Positions 26,072 to 35,286 are shown, numbered from the stretch's first letter. The stretch is 64,000 bases of DNA from Variovorax sp. J2L1-78 (GCF_030317205.1 NZ_JASZYB010000002.1:238501-302500); one strand, 5' to 3'. Notes: generated from the letters alone by a model not told the origin. Program-made: numbers and translations.

Positions 26072-27037
26072 ATGCGCTACGTCGCCCCGCGCTGGCTGCC
26101 CGGCGGCAACCTGCAGACGATCTGGCCGGCGCTGTATGCGCGCCGCACCGACGGGCCGCCGCCCACCTACCGGCGCGAGCGCTGGACCACGCCCGACGGC
26201 GATTTCGTCGATGTGGATTGCGTGGATGCCGCCACGCCGTCGGCGCCACTGCTGGTGCTCTTCCACGGCCTCGAAGGTTCCTCGCGCAGCCATTACGCCG
26301 AAGCCTTCGCCGCCTTCGCCGCCGCCCGCGGCTGGGCCTTCGCGGTGCCGCACTTCCGCGGCTGCAGCGGCGAGATCAACCTCGCGCCGCGGGCCTACCA
26401 CTCCGGCGACTTCGAGGAGGTCGACTGGATCCTCGCGCGCTTTGCCGCGCAGCACACCGGCCCGATGCTGGCGGCCGGCGTCTCGCTCGGTGGCAATGCC
26501 CTGCTGCGCTGGGCCGAAGAAGCCGGCGCCCAGGCGGCACGACGGGTGCGCGCGGTGGTGTCGATCTCGGCACCGCTCGACCTGGCGGCCGGCGGCGCGG
26601 CCATCGGTCGCGGCTTCAACCGGCTGGTCTACACCCGCATGTTCCTGGCAACCATGAAGCCCAAGGCGCTGGCCAAGCTGGCGCAGCACCCCGGCCTGTT
26701 CGACCGCGACGCGCTGCTGGCGGCCCGCGACCTGTACGCCTTCGACAACGTGTTCACCGCCCCGCTGCATGGCTTCCGGGACGTGGACGACTACTGGTCG
26801 CGCGGATCGTCCAAGCCGCACCTGGCCGACATCCGCGTGCCGACGCTGGTGGTGAACGCGCTGAACGACCCCTTCGTGCCCGCCGCCAGCCTGCCGCGGC
26901 AGGCGGAGGTCGGCGCGCACGTCACGCTGTGGCAGCCGGCGCACGGCGGGCACGTCGGCTTTCCGCTGGGCCTGCCGCCCGGCCACGTGCGCGGGCTGCC
27001 GGCGCACGTGGGCGATTGGCTCACGCAGCACGTGTAG
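26072..27037 (+). CDS. YheT family alpha/beta-fold hydrolase
   Basis: A 321-residue esterase-like protein starting with the family hallmark WLPGGNLQTIWPAL. The oxyanion HG is in LFHGLEGSS, the nucleophile in GVSLGGNAL, the acid likely in NALNDPFVP and the histidine in HGGHVGFP. The family (YheT/Abhydrolase 1) hydrolyses short acyl esters in vitro; natural substrates are unknown. It follows the SnoaL-like gene and precedes the DUF2946 gene by 64 bp. Confidence 0.88.
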   Translation: MRYVAPRWLPGGNLQTIWPALYARRTDGPPPTYRRERWTTPDGDFVDVDCVDAATPSAPLLVLFHGLEGSSRSHYAEAFAAFAAARGWAFAVPHFRGCSGEINLAPRAYHSGDFEEVDWILARFAAQHTGPMLAAGVSLGGNALLRWAEEAGAQAARRVRAVVSISAPLDLAAGGAAIGRGFNRLVYTRMFLATMKPKALAKLAQHPGLFDRDALLAARDLYAFDNVFTAPLHGFRDVDDYWSRGSSKPHLADIRVPTLVVNALNDPFVPAASLPRQAEVGAHVTLWQPAHGGHVGFPLGLPPGHVRGLPAHVGDWLTQHV

Positions 27038-27101
27038 CGCCTGTTGACGCAATCTCCGGAAAGAGCGTGAACAGGCCCTCGCCGACGCGCAGAATCGCCG
27101 C

Positions 27102-27632
27102 ATGGACGACATCGTCAAACAAGCGCTCGCGAAGTGGCCTAACGTGCCGCACTGCCATGGCTGGCTCGGCCTCGACGCGCGCGGCAACTGGTACATGCGG
27201 GACGACCGCACGCAGGCGGCGGGACCCTTCCCCGCGTCGAAGGGCTCGCTGCTGCGGCACGACAAGCTGATCGACTTCATCCAGCGCAACTACGAGCACG
27301 ACGAGGCCGGGCAGTGGTTCTTCCAGAACGGGCCGCAGCGCGTGTATGTCGAGCTCGAAGCAGCCCCCTGGGTCTGGCGCGTGGCCGAGGACTTCTCGGT
27401 GTCGTCGCACGCCGGCACCCCGACGACCATCGACGCCTGCCTGCTGGACGAAGCCGGCCGCGTGTACCTGGCCACGCCGCTGGGGCTGGGCCTGGTGCAC
27501 ACGCAGGACGTGGGCCTGGCCGCCGATGCCATCGAGCAGGGCCGCTGGCCCGCGCCGGAGGACGTCCAGGCCATCGAGCTGCCGCGGCGCTTCGGCCATG
27601 TGCTGAGCCCGGCAGCACGCCAGGCCGGCTGA
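27102..27632 (+). CDS. DUF2946 family protein (uncharacterised)
   Basis: A 176-residue soluble protein beginning KWPNVPHCHGWLGLDARGNWYMRD, a conserved pattern I associate with a Burkholderiales-specific family annotated DUF2946. It is rich in aromatic residues and has no signal peptide or membrane segment, so it is probably cytoplasmic. No catalytic motif is visible. It converges on the cytochrome gene, and a hairpin lies between them. Confidence 0.65.
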   Translation: MDDIVKQALAKWPNVPHCHGWLGLDARGNWYMRDDRTQAAGPFPASKGSLLRHDKLIDFIQRNYEHDEAGQWFFQNGPQRVYVELEAAPWVWRVAEDFSVSSHAGTPTTIDACLLDEAGRVYLATPLGLGLVHTQDVGLAADAIEQGRWPAPEDVQAIELPRRFGHVLSPAARQAG

Positions 27633-27653
27633 CCTGCCCGGACCCGACCCATG

Positions 27654-27678
27654 AAAAAAGCCGGCATGCAGCCGGCTT
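27654..27678 (-). terminator. Intrinsic terminator after the cytochrome c gene
   Basis: Read on the minus strand, AAGCCGGC (27678-27671) and GCCGGCTT (27665-27658) pair around a 5-base loop and run into six T. This is a textbook Rho-independent terminator 25 bp after the cytochrome stop. Confidence 0.85.
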
Positions 27679-27702
27679 CGGTGAGGCGTGGCGAAACGCC
27701 GC

Positions 27703-28311
27703 TTACTTGCTGGCGGCCGGCGCCGCTGCCGAGGCGGCACCTTCGGCCGGTGCGGCCCCGGCGGCCGGGCGGTCGGGCACCGGGAAGGTCGCGCCGCCCG
27801 CATTGGCCATGTAGACCACCGCACGGCCGATCTCGAGGTCTTCGAAGTCGCCCCCGCCTTGCGGCGGCATCGCGCCCTTGCCCTTGAGGGCGTGTTCGAG
27901 CAGCGTGGCGTAGCCCTGGCCGATGCGTGGGCCCCAGGCCGCCGCGTCGTTCAGGTGCGGGGCGCCCGGGATACCCGGCGCGCCGTGGCAGGCGATGCAC
28001 TGCGCCTTGAAGACGGCATCGCCGGCGGCCAGCGCCCGGTTGGCGTCGCGGATCTCGATCGCGCCGACCTTCTTCAGGCGATCGGCCAGCTCGCGGTCGC
28101 GCGCGTCCTTCGACACGCCGTAGAGCGCCATGCTGTCGCCCTCGGCCGTGCCCGAAGGCCGGGTGCCCGACACGACGAAGGACACGAGGCCCACGATGAT
28201 GGCGATGGGTGCGATGAACGAAAAGAAAACCGCCAGCAGGAGCTGCTTCGGGTTCTTGATCGGGCCGGTGTGGGCTTCTTCTGTGGCCTGGTAATGCGGG
28301 TCTGCGCTCAT
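27703..28311 (-). CDS. Membrane-anchored class I cytochrome c (cytochrome c5 type)
   Basis: A 202-residue protein with one membrane anchor at about 24-48, then a periplasmic haem domain. The haem c site is CIACH (C105, C108, H109) and the probable axial methionine M148 lies in GAMPPQGG. An alanine/proline-rich tail follows. In Comamonadaceae such proteins are placed in the respiratory chain as electron carriers. It is transcribed alone, with its own terminator. Confidence 0.9.
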   Translation of the reverse strand: MSADPHYQATEEAHTGPIKNPKQLLLAVFFSFIAPIAIIVGLVSFVVSGTRPSGTAEGDSMALYGVSKDARDRELADRLKKVGAIEIRDANRALAAGDAVFKAQCIACHGAPGIPGAPHLNDAAAWGPRIGQGYATLLEHALKGKGAMPPQGGGDFEDLEIGRAVVYMANAGGATFPVPDRPAAGAAPAEGAASAAAPAASK

Positions 28312-28360
28312 GGCGTCCTCAATATCGGGGGCTTCGCGGGGGGCTTCGAACCAACCGGCG

Positions 28361-28366
28361 ATTATA
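28361..28366 (-). promoter_or_regulatory. Candidate -10 box for the cytochrome c gene
   Basis: On the minus strand a perfect TATAAT hexamer lies 50 bases before the cytochrome ATG. No convincing -35 box is seen 17 bp upstream, so an activator or extended contacts may be needed. Confidence 0.4.
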
Positions 28367-28372
28367 GGGAGC

Positions 28373-28396
28373 AGCCCCGGCACACCGGCCGGGGCT
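28373..28396 (-). terminator. Hairpin after the RND efflux operon
   Basis: AGCCCCGG (28373-28380) pairs with CCGGGGCT (28389-28396) around an 8-base loop, 24 bp past the end of the outer-membrane factor gene. The tail on the minus strand is not T-rich, so termination may be incomplete. Confidence 0.4.
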
Positions 28397-28420
28397 TTGC
28401 GCCATGCAGTCCCGCCGGCG

Positions 28421-29842
28421 TCAGCGGCTGGTCCAGCCGCCGCCCAGCGCCCTGTACAGCAGCACCTGGTTCTGCAGTTGCAGCAGGCGCGTCTGCACCG
28501 CCGCCTGTTGCACGGCGAACAGCGAACGCTGCGCGTCGAGCAGGTCGAGCGCACTGGCGATGCCGTTGCGGTAGCGCAGGTCCGACAGCTTGAAGCGCAC
28601 GCCCTCGGCATCGGCCTGCGCGCGCAGGGCACGCACCTGTTCGCCCAGCGTGGCGCGGCCGGCGAGCGCGTCGGCGACTTCGCTGAACGCCGTCTGGATC
28701 GATTTCTCGTACTGCGCCACGGCGATCTGCTGGCCGGCGCGTGCCGAGTCCAGCGTGGCCTGGTTCGCACCCGCGTTGAAGATCGGCAACGTGATCGACG
28801 GTGCGAAGGACCACGCCTTGGTGCCCTTGTCGAACAGATTGGAGAACTCGGTGCTGGCCGTCCCGACGCTGGTGGTGAGCGAAATCCGTGGGAAGAAATT
28901 CGCGCGGGCCGCACCGATGCTGGCATTGGCCGCGATCAGCTGCTGTTCGGCGGCGCGGATGTCCGGGCGCTCGATCAGCAGGTCCGACGGCAGGCCGGCC
29001 GGCAGGTCGCGCATCGGCGCTGCGCCGTCGAGCCGCAGGGCGCCGCCCGCCAGGGCCTGGGCAGGCACCGGCGCACCGAGCAGCAGCGCTAACGCGTTCT
29101 CGTCCTGTGCGCGCAGCCGCTGCTGCTGCGCATAGGTGGCGCGTGCGTTCTCGGCCTGCGAGTTGGCCAGCTGGTAGTCGATCTCCGACACCACGCCGTT
29201 GTCGAAGCGCAGCTTGGTGAGCCGCACCGATTCCTCGCGCGTGTCGAGCGTCTGCCGCGTGAGTTCGAGCAGCTCGTCGTCGGCGATCAGCGTGAGCCAG
29301 CCGTTGGCGACCGAGGCGATCAGGCTGATCTGGGCCGCCTTGCGCGACTCTTCGGTCGACAGGTACTGCGCCAGGGCCTGCTCCTTCAGGCTGCCGATGC
29401 GGCCGAAGAAGTCGAGCTCCCAGGCCGTGATGCCGAGGTTGACCGAATAGTTCGAGCTCACGCTACCGCCCAGGCCGAAAGCCTGGAGCGCGTTCGGGCT
29501 GGAGCGCGAGCCGCTGGCCGACACGCCGACCGCCGGGAACAGCGCCGAGCGCTGGATCTGGAACTGCGCGCGCGCCTGCTCGATGTTGAGCACCGACACC
29601 CGCAGGTCGCGGTTGTTGGCCAGCGCCGTCTGGATCAATCCCTGCAGGCGCGGGTCGGCGAAGTAGTCCTGCCACGGCACCGTGGCCGCGGCCGGGCCGG
29701 CCGGTTGCGCGGGGTCGCTGGGGAAGGTCGTCGGCACCGGAGCGGCCGGCCGCTCGTAGGTCGGGATGAGCGAGCAGCCAGCCAGCAAGGCAGCCGCAGC
29801 CACCACGCTCAGGGTGCCGCGAAAGTTGGATCGCTTAGTCAT
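28421..29842 (-). CDS. Efflux RND transporter outer-membrane factor (OprM/AdeK type)
   Basis: A 473-residue TolC-superfamily lipoprotein (lipobox LLAGC, C23) that would form the trimeric outer-membrane channel. Two OEP repeats are visible: 70-260 with SLIASVANGWLTLIADDELLEL, and 290-460 with ERPDIRAAEQQLIAANASIGAARANFFP. Its start overlaps the end of the RND permease gene by 8 bp, so the two are translationally linked in a three-gene operon. Confidence 0.93.
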   Translation of the reverse strand: MTKRSNFRGTLSVVAAAALLAGCSLIPTYERPAAPVPTTFPSDPAQPAGPAAATVPWQDYFADPRLQGLIQTALANNRDLRVSVLNIEQARAQFQIQRSALFPAVGVSASGSRSSPNALQAFGLGGSVSSNYSVNLGITAWELDFFGRIGSLKEQALAQYLSTEESRKAAQISLIASVANGWLTLIADDELLELTRQTLDTREESVRLTKLRFDNGVVSEIDYQLANSQAENARATYAQQQRLRAQDENALALLLGAPVPAQALAGGALRLDGAAPMRDLPAGLPSDLLIERPDIRAAEQQLIAANASIGAARANFFPRISLTTSVGTASTEFSNLFDKGTKAWSFAPSITLPIFNAGANQATLDSARAGQQIAVAQYEKSIQTAFSEVADALAGRATLGEQVRALRAQADAEGVRFKLSDLRYRNGIASALDLLDAQRSLFAVQQAAVQTRLLQLQNQVLLYRALGGGWTSR

Positions 29843-32800
29843 GGGTAGGCTCGATTCCTGCGGCCGCGGCGTGGCGCCGGTCCGCCTCTAGCTGACGCTT
29901 GCTGCCCTTGAACAAGGTGCGCACGACAACGAAAAACACGGGCACGAAGAACACCGCGAGCACGGTGCCGGTGATCATGCCGCCGATGACGCCGGTGCCG
30001 ATGGCGCGCTGGCTGGCCGAACCGGCCCCAGAAGCGATCGCCAATGGCACCACGCCCAGGCCGAAGGCCAGCGACGTCATGATGATCGGCCGGAACCGAA
30101 GGTGGGCCGCCGTCAGCGCGGCCTGGACCACGCCCATGCCTTGCGCCTGCAGGTCCTTGGCGAACTCCACGATCAGAATCGCGTTCTTCGCCGACAGGCC
30201 GATGATGGTGATCAGACCCACCTGGAAGTAAACGTCGTTCGAGTACGACCGCAGCATCGTCGCCAGCAGCACGCCGATCACGCCGAGCGGCACCACGAGG
30301 ACGACCGACAACGGGATCGACCAGCTTTCGTACAGTGCCGCCAGGCACAGGAACACCGCCAGGATCGCGAAGCCGTAGAGGATCATGGCCTGGGAACCCG
30401 CGAGCTTTTCCTCACGCGACTGGCCGGTCCATTCGAAGCCGAAGCCCGCCGGCAGCTGTGCCGCCAGCTTCTCCATCTCCGCCATCGCCTCACCCGAACT
30501 CAGGCCGGGTGCGGCCGAGCCGGTGATGCGCACGGCCGGGTAGCCGTTGTAGCGCACCGTCTGCTGCGCGCCATTGGCCCAGCGCGTCGAGGCGAAGGTC
30601 GACAGCGGCACCGGGTTGCCCTGCGTGTTGGTCGCGTTGAGCTTGAGCAGGTCGTCGGGCTGCATGCGCGCCGGCGCGTCGGCCTGCACCACCACCCGCT
30701 GCAGGCGACCCTGGTTCGGGAAGTCGTTGATGTAGCTCGAGCCCAACGCGGTAGACAGCGTGGTGTTGATCGCATCGAAGGTCACGCCCAGTGCACTCGC
30801 CTTGTCGCGGTCGATGTCGATCTGCAGCTGCGGCGCGTCTTCCAGGCCGTCCGGCCGGACCTGCACGAGCAGCTTGCTCTTGCCCGCCATGCCCAGCATC
30901 TGGTTGCGCGCGTTGATCAGCGCTTCATGGCCGGCGCCGCTGCGGTCCTGCAGCCGGAAGGTGAAGCCGCTGGCGTTGCCCAGTTCGGGAATGGGCGGCG
31001 GGCTCAGCGGATAGATGAACGCATCGCGAATGCCCGACAGCGCACCGAAGGCGCGGCCGGCCAGCGCGTCGGCCCCTTGGCCGGCGCCCTTGCGCTCGTC
31101 CCAGTCCTTGAGCGTCACGAACGCCAGGCCGGAGTTCTGGCCCTGGCCCGAGAAGCTGAAGCCCAGCACGCCCACCATGCTCTGCACTTCGGGTTGCTTG
31201 AGCATGAAGCCTTCGACCTGTTTCATCACCGACAGCGTGCGCTCCTGCGTCGCACCCGGCGGCAGTTGCACGTTCACGATGATGTTGCCCTGGTCTTCCT
31301 GCGGCAGGAACGAGGTCGGCAGGCCGCGGAACAGGACCACCACCGCACCGACGATGGCCACGTAGATGATCAGGTAACGCGCGGCGCGCTTGAGCAGCCG
31401 CGCCACCACGCCTTCGTAGCCCTTGGCCGTGCGCGTGAAGCCACGGTTGAACCAGCCGAAGAAGCCCTTCTTCTCGTGGTGGCCGCCCTTCTCCACCGGT
31501 TTGAGCAGCGTGGCGCACAGCGCCGGCGTGAGCGACAGCGCCATGAAGGCCGAGAAGGCGATGGACGTCACCATCACCGCAGAGAACTGGCGGTAGATGT
31601 TGCCGGTCGAACCCGCGAAGAAGGCCAGCGGCACGAACACCGAGATCAGCACCACGGTCACGCCGATGATGGCGCCCGAAATCTGCTGCATCGCCTTGCG
31701 CGTGGCCTCGAGTGGGCCCAGGCCCTCCTCGGTCATGATGCGCTCGACGTTCTCGACCACCACGATGGCATCGTCCACCACGATGCCGATCACCAGCACC
31801 ATGCCGAACATGGTGAGCACGTTGATCGAGAAGCCCAGCGCGGAGAGCACCGCGAACGTGCCCAGCAGAGCGATCGGCACCACGATGGTCGGGATGACCG
31901 TGTAGCGCCAGTTCTGCAGGAACAGGAACATCACGATGAACACCAGCGCCACCGCCTCGAACAGCGTCTTGACCACTTCGGTGATCGAGATGCTCACGAA
32001 GCGCGAGCTGTCGTAGGGAATGCTCCACTTCACGCCCTTGGGGAAGAACTTGGACAGCTCCTCCATCTTGGCCCGGACCGCCTTGGCCGATTGCAGCGCG
32101 TTGCCGCTGGGCGCGAGCTGCACGCCCATGCCGACCGCCGGCTGGCCGTCCAGGCGGGCCGAGGTGGCGTAGCTCTGGCCACCGAGTTCGATACGCGCCA
32201 CGTCCTTGAGCCGCACGGCCGAGCCGTCGGTGTTGGCCCGCAGCACGATGTTGCCGAACTGGTCCACCGTGTTGAGCTGGCCGCGCACCACCACGGTGGC
32301 CGCAATGGCCTGGCCGGTGATGTTGGGCAGGTCGCCGATCGAGCCGGACGACACCTGCGCGTTCTGCGCGCGGATGGCCGCGTTCACATCGCCCGGCGAC
32401 AGGTTGAAGCCCTGCAGCTTGGCCGGATCGATCCACACGCGCATCGCGCGTTCGGTGCCGAACAGCTGCGCCTGGCCGATGCCCGGCACACGTTGCAGTT
32501 CAGGCAGCACGTTGCGCGACGCGTAGTCGCCCAGCGCGACCGGATCGATCGCAGGATCGTCCGAGGACAGGATGGTGAACAGCAGGAAGTTATTGCGCGA
32601 CTTGTCGACGCGCACGCCCTGCTGCGTCACCGACGCCGGCAGGCGCGGCGTGGCGCGTGCCAGGCGGTTCTGCACGTCGACCTGCGCCAGATCGGGGTTG
32701 GTGCCGGTCTCGAAGGTCACGGTGATCGTGCCGGTGCCGTCGGCTTGCGCCACCGACTCCATGTAGATCAGCCCCTGTGCGCCGTTCATCTCGCGCTCGA

Positions 32801-32993
32801 TGACCGACAGCACGCTGTCTTCCAGGGTCTGCGCGGACGCGCCCGGGTACGCCGTGTTGATGACGATGGCCGGTGGTGCGACCGGCGGGTATTGCGAGAT
32901 CGGCAGCTGCGTGATCGACACGGCGCCCATCACGATGACGAACAGCGCGATCACCCACGCGAAGATGGGGCGATCGATGAAGAATTTAGCCAT
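29835..32993 (-). CDS. RND multidrug efflux permease (AcrB/MexB, HAE1 family)
   Basis: A 1052-residue inner-membrane proton/drug antiporter. It begins MAKFFIDRPIFAWVIAL, has twelve expected membrane helices and two large periplasmic loops, and keeps the proton-relay aspartates in GIVVDDAIVVVENV. The length matches AcrB and MexB. It works with the adaptor and outer-membrane factor of the same operon to export hydrophobic compounds. Drug range cannot be told from sequence. Confidence 0.96.
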   Translation of the reverse strand: MAKFFIDRPIFAWVIALFVIVMGAVSITQLPISQYPPVAPPAIVINTAYPGASAQTLEDSVLSVIEREMNGAQGLIYMESVAQADGTGTITVTFETGTNPDLAQVDVQNRLARATPRLPASVTQQGVRVDKSRNNFLLFTILSSDDPAIDPVALGDYASRNVLPELQRVPGIGQAQLFGTERAMRVWIDPAKLQGFNLSPGDVNAAIRAQNAQVSSGSIGDLPNITGQAIAATVVVRGQLNTVDQFGNIVLRANTDGSAVRLKDVARIELGGQSYATSARLDGQPAVGMGVQLAPSGNALQSAKAVRAKMEELSKFFPKGVKWSIPYDSSRFVSISITEVVKTLFEAVALVFIVMFLFLQNWRYTVIPTIVVPIALLGTFAVLSALGFSINVLTMFGMVLVIGIVVDDAIVVVENVERIMTEEGLGPLEATRKAMQQISGAIIGVTVVLISVFVPLAFFAGSTGNIYRQFSAVMVTSIAFSAFMALSLTPALCATLLKPVEKGGHHEKKGFFGWFNRGFTRTAKGYEGVVARLLKRAARYLIIYVAIVGAVVVLFRGLPTSFLPQEDQGNIIVNVQLPPGATQERTLSVMKQVEGFMLKQPEVQSMVGVLGFSFSGQGQNSGLAFVTLKDWDERKGAGQGADALAGRAFGALSGIRDAFIYPLSPPPIPELGNASGFTFRLQDRSGAGHEALINARNQMLGMAGKSKLLVQVRPDGLEDAPQLQIDIDRDKASALGVTFDAINTTLSTALGSSYINDFPNQGRLQRVVVQADAPARMQPDDLLKLNATNTQGNPVPLSTFASTRWANGAQQTVRYNGYPAVRITGSAAPGLSSGEAMAEMEKLAAQLPAGFGFEWTGQSREEKLAGSQAMILYGFAILAVFLCLAALYESWSIPLSVVLVVPLGVIGVLLATMLRSYSNDVYFQVGLITIIGLSAKNAILIVEFAKDLQAQGMGVVQAALTAAHLRFRPIIMTSLAFGLGVVPLAIASGAGSASQRAIGTGVIGGMITGTVLAVFFVPVFFVVVRTLFKGSKRQLEADRRHAAAAGIEPTHD

Positions 32994-33008
32994 GCGGGCG
33001 GGCTCCTC

Positions 33009-34301
33009 TTACTGCTTGGCGGCCGAGGCCGGTGCGGCCGGCGCCGAAGCGGCTGCACCTGGTGCTGCCGGTGCCGCCGGCGCTGCAGCCGCGGCGCTCG
33101 GCGGTGTCCACGGCACGGCCTTCACGGGCGTGCCGGGCGGCAGCATCTGCAGCTTCTGGAAGCCGTCGACCATCACCTGCTCGCCAGCCTTGAGGCCCTC
33201 CATCACCACCCACTGGTTGTTCTTGGCGGTGCCGACCTTCACGGTGCGCTTGCTCAGCTTGCCATCGGCGCCGACCACGGTGACCGTGTCGCCCTGCTGG
33301 GTGCGCGTCACGGCCTGCTGCGGCAGCGTGATGGCGTTGCTCACCTGGGCCTGCTCGATGCGCACGCGCACGTACAGGCCGGGCAGCAGCTCGCCCTTGG
33401 GATTGGGCAGCTCGGCGCGCAGCGTGACCTGGCCGGTGGTCGCGTCGACCGTGAGGTCGGAGAACAGCAGCTTGCCCGGCGTCGGGTATTCGCCGCCGCC
33501 TTCGAGCACCACGCGCACGCTGGCGGCGTCGGCACCGTCGGCGCGCTTGAACTGGCCGTCGGCCATGGCACGGCGCAGCTTCAGCACGTCGTTGGCCGAC
33601 TGGGTGAAGTTCACGTACAGCGGGTTGATCTGCTGGACCACGGCGAGCGCGGTGGTTTCGCCCTGGCCCACCAGGGCGCCTTCGGTGACGAGCGCGCGGC
33701 CGATGCGGCCCGAGATGGGCGCGGTCACGGCGGCATAGCCGAGATTGATGTTGGCGGTGGTCACCGACGCGCGGGCCACGCCCACATCGGCCTCCGCAGC
33801 CTTCTGCGAGGCCACCGCGTTCGCGTATTCCTGCTTGCTCACCGCATTGGCCTCGACCAGCGGCTTGTAGCGGTCGGCCAGCGCCTTGGCCTGCACGGCA
33901 TTGGCTTCGGCGCGCGCCAGGCTGGCCTGCGCGCTGCGGGCAGCCGCGGCATACGGTGCCGAATCGATGCGGAACAGCGGCTGGCCAGCCTTCACGTCGC
34001 TGCCTTCGCGGAACAGGCGCTCCTGCAGGATGCCGGCGGCACGGGCGCGGACTTCGGCCACGCGCGAGGCTTCGAGCCGCCCCGGCAGTTCGGTCACCAG
34101 GCCGACATCGGTCGGCGTCGCGACCACCACACCCACCTCGGGCGGTGGCGGCGCCGCGCCACCGGGCGCGCCCCCTGCAGCCGCGGGCTCCTTGCCCTTG
34201 CCGCACGCCGTCAGTGCGACGACGGCCAGCACGACCGCACCGGCAACCGCCAGGCGCCATGAAGACAGGGAGGGACGTGAAGAGACATGCGATTGCGGCA
34301 T
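33009..34301 (-). CDS. RND efflux periplasmic adaptor subunit (AcrA/MexA type)
   Basis: A 430-residue membrane-fusion protein with a lipobox (LTAC, C33). The split biotinyl-lipoyl domain, a coiled-coil hairpin at about 110-180, beta-barrel and membrane-proximal domains are all recognisable. An alanine/proline-rich tail ends the protein, longer than in AcrA. First gene of the operon, 15 bp before the permease. Divergent TetR repressor 162 bp away. Confidence 0.94.
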   Translation of the reverse strand: MPQSHVSSRPSLSSWRLAVAGAVVLAVVALTACGKGKEPAAAGGAPGGAAPPPPEVGVVVATPTDVGLVTELPGRLEASRVAEVRARAAGILQERLFREGSDVKAGQPLFRIDSAPYAAAARSAQASLARAEANAVQAKALADRYKPLVEANAVSKQEYANAVASQKAAEADVGVARASVTTANINLGYAAVTAPISGRIGRALVTEGALVGQGETTALAVVQQINPLYVNFTQSANDVLKLRRAMADGQFKRADGADAASVRVVLEGGGEYPTPGKLLFSDLTVDATTGQVTLRAELPNPKGELLPGLYVRVRIEQAQVSNAITLPQQAVTRTQQGDTVTVVGADGKLSKRTVKVGTAKNNQWVVMEGLKAGEQVMVDGFQKLQMLPPGTPVKAVPWTPPSAAAAAPAAPAAPGAAASAPAAPASAAKQ

Positions 34302-34397
34302 GTGATTCCTTTGAAGCAGAAGAAGGGGACGACGTGCGATGACCTTGATCGCCATCAAGGCCAGGTGGTCAGCTGGGTCATCGAAAGTCGGCGAGTT

Positions 34398-34420
34398 TAC
34401 ATACATTCGTGCATGTATAG
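34398..34420. promoter_or_regulatory. AcrR-type operator between efflux operon and repressor
   Basis: ATACAT-TCGTGC-ATGTAT (34401-34418) is a perfect 6-bp inverted repeat. The 24-bp stretch from 34398 matches the E. coli acrAB operator, as I remember it, at about 19 positions. It sits midway in the divergent promoter region, where binding could repress both directions. Confidence 0.75.
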
Positions 34421-34462
34421 TCCACCGACCTCGTGACCCGAGTGATTTTTTCAGGAGACACA

Positions 34463-35128
34463 TTGGCCCGCCACACGAAGGAAGAGGCTCTCGCCACACG
34501 CCACCGGCTGCTCGATGCGGCCGAGGTGCTGTTCCAGGCGCAGGGCGTTTCCCAGACCTCGCTGCAGCAGATCGCCCAACAGGCGGGTGCGACGCGGGGC
34601 GCCATCTATTGGCACTTCAAGGACAAGGCCGACCTCTTCAACGCCATGATGGAACGCGTCACCCTGCCCCTGGAGGCGGCGGCGCAGGCCACGGGACGGT
34701 CCGAGGACGACCCGTTGCGCGAAGTCGAGCGCGTGCTGGTCGCCGCCCTCAAGCTCATGACCACCGACCCGCAGGTGCGCCGCGTCTTCGAAGTGGCGAC
34801 GCACAAGGTCGAGTACACGCAGGAGATGCAGTCGGTGCAGCAGCGCCACCTCGACGCGCGCAACGCCTGCGTGGCCGACTTCGAGCGCGCCCTGCGCCTG
34901 GCCGCGCGCCGCCAGCATGTCCGCCTCGCGGTGCCCGCAGCCGTGGCGGCCCAGGGGTTGCACGCCCTGGTGAGCGGCCTGATCCAGAACTGGCTGCTCG
35001 ACCCCGACGCGTTCGAGCTCGTACAGACCGGCCGGCGCACCTTCGGCGTGTATGTCGCGGGCCTGGGCTTCGCGCTGCCGCGCGCATCCGCCGAACTTCA
35101 GGCCGCGCCGTGTCCACTGGGCGCGTGA
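34463..35128 (+). CDS. TetR/AcrR family repressor of the RND operon
   Basis: A 221-residue AcrR/TtgR-like repressor. The helix-turn-helix at about 12-58 reads LLDAAEVLFQAQGVSQTSLQQIA followed by ATRGAIYWHFKDKADLF, the signature of this subgroup. The start is taken as TTG at 34463 because AGGAG lies 5 bases before it; a GTG at 34433 is possible but has no ribosome-binding site. It is divergent from the efflux operon and has a matching operator, so drug-responsive repression is likely. Confidence 0.88.
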   Translation: MARHTKEEALATRHRLLDAAEVLFQAQGVSQTSLQQIAQQAGATRGAIYWHFKDKADLFNAMMERVTLPLEAAAQATGRSEDDPLREVERVLVAALKLMTTDPQVRRVFEVATHKVEYTQEMQSVQQRHLDARNACVADFERALRLAARRQHVRLAVPAAVAAQGLHALVSGLIQNWLLDPDAFELVQTGRRTFGVYVAGLGFALPRASAELQAAPCPLGA

Positions 35129-35139
35129 TGGGCGATAAT
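35111..35139 (+). promoter_or_regulatory. Candidate tRNA-Arg promoter
   Basis: A GATAAT -10 hexamer (35134-35139) lies 31 bases before the tRNA, with a poor -35 match (TGTCCA at 35111-35116) at 17-bp spacing. The -35 lies inside the end of the TetR gene. A GC-rich stretch after the -10 fits a stringently controlled promoter. Weak evidence only. Confidence 0.3.
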
Positions 35140-35170
35140 CGGCGGCTCGCGGTCTGATCCGCGACGCTCT

Positions 35171-35245
35171 CTCGCTGTATTTCAACGGATAGAATTCGGC
35201 CCTCCGAAGGCTGAGATCCAGGTTCGATTCCTGGCGGCGGGACCA
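35171..35245 (+). tRNA. tRNA-Arg (anticodon CCG)
   Basis: The 75-nt sequence folds as a cloverleaf. The acceptor stem CTCGCTG/CGGCGGG has two G-U pairs; the discriminator is A and CCA is encoded. The anticodon stem CGGCC/GGCTG holds loop CTCCGAA, giving anticodon CCG for CGG codons. The T-arm is CCAGG-TTCGATT-CCTGG. The D-stem is weak (TTTC/GAAT, three pairs). A strong terminator follows. Confidence 0.88.
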
Positions 35246-35251
35246 CCTACG

Positions 35252-35286
35252 AAGGCCGGAAGCTTGCAAAAGCTTCCGGCCTTTTT
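35252..35286 (+). terminator. Strong intrinsic terminator after tRNA-Arg
   Basis: A perfect 14-bp stem (35252-35265 with 35270-35283) closes on a GCAA tetraloop and is followed by a T run to 35286. It begins 6 bases after the tRNA CCA end. Confidence 0.92.

Noticed and set aside
30102..34262. A 1386-codon open frame on the plus strand opposite the RND efflux genes
   Set aside because: It is a GC-rich antisense shadow: composition is dominated by His, Arg, Gln and Ala with no domain, and the minus strand encodes clear efflux proteins.
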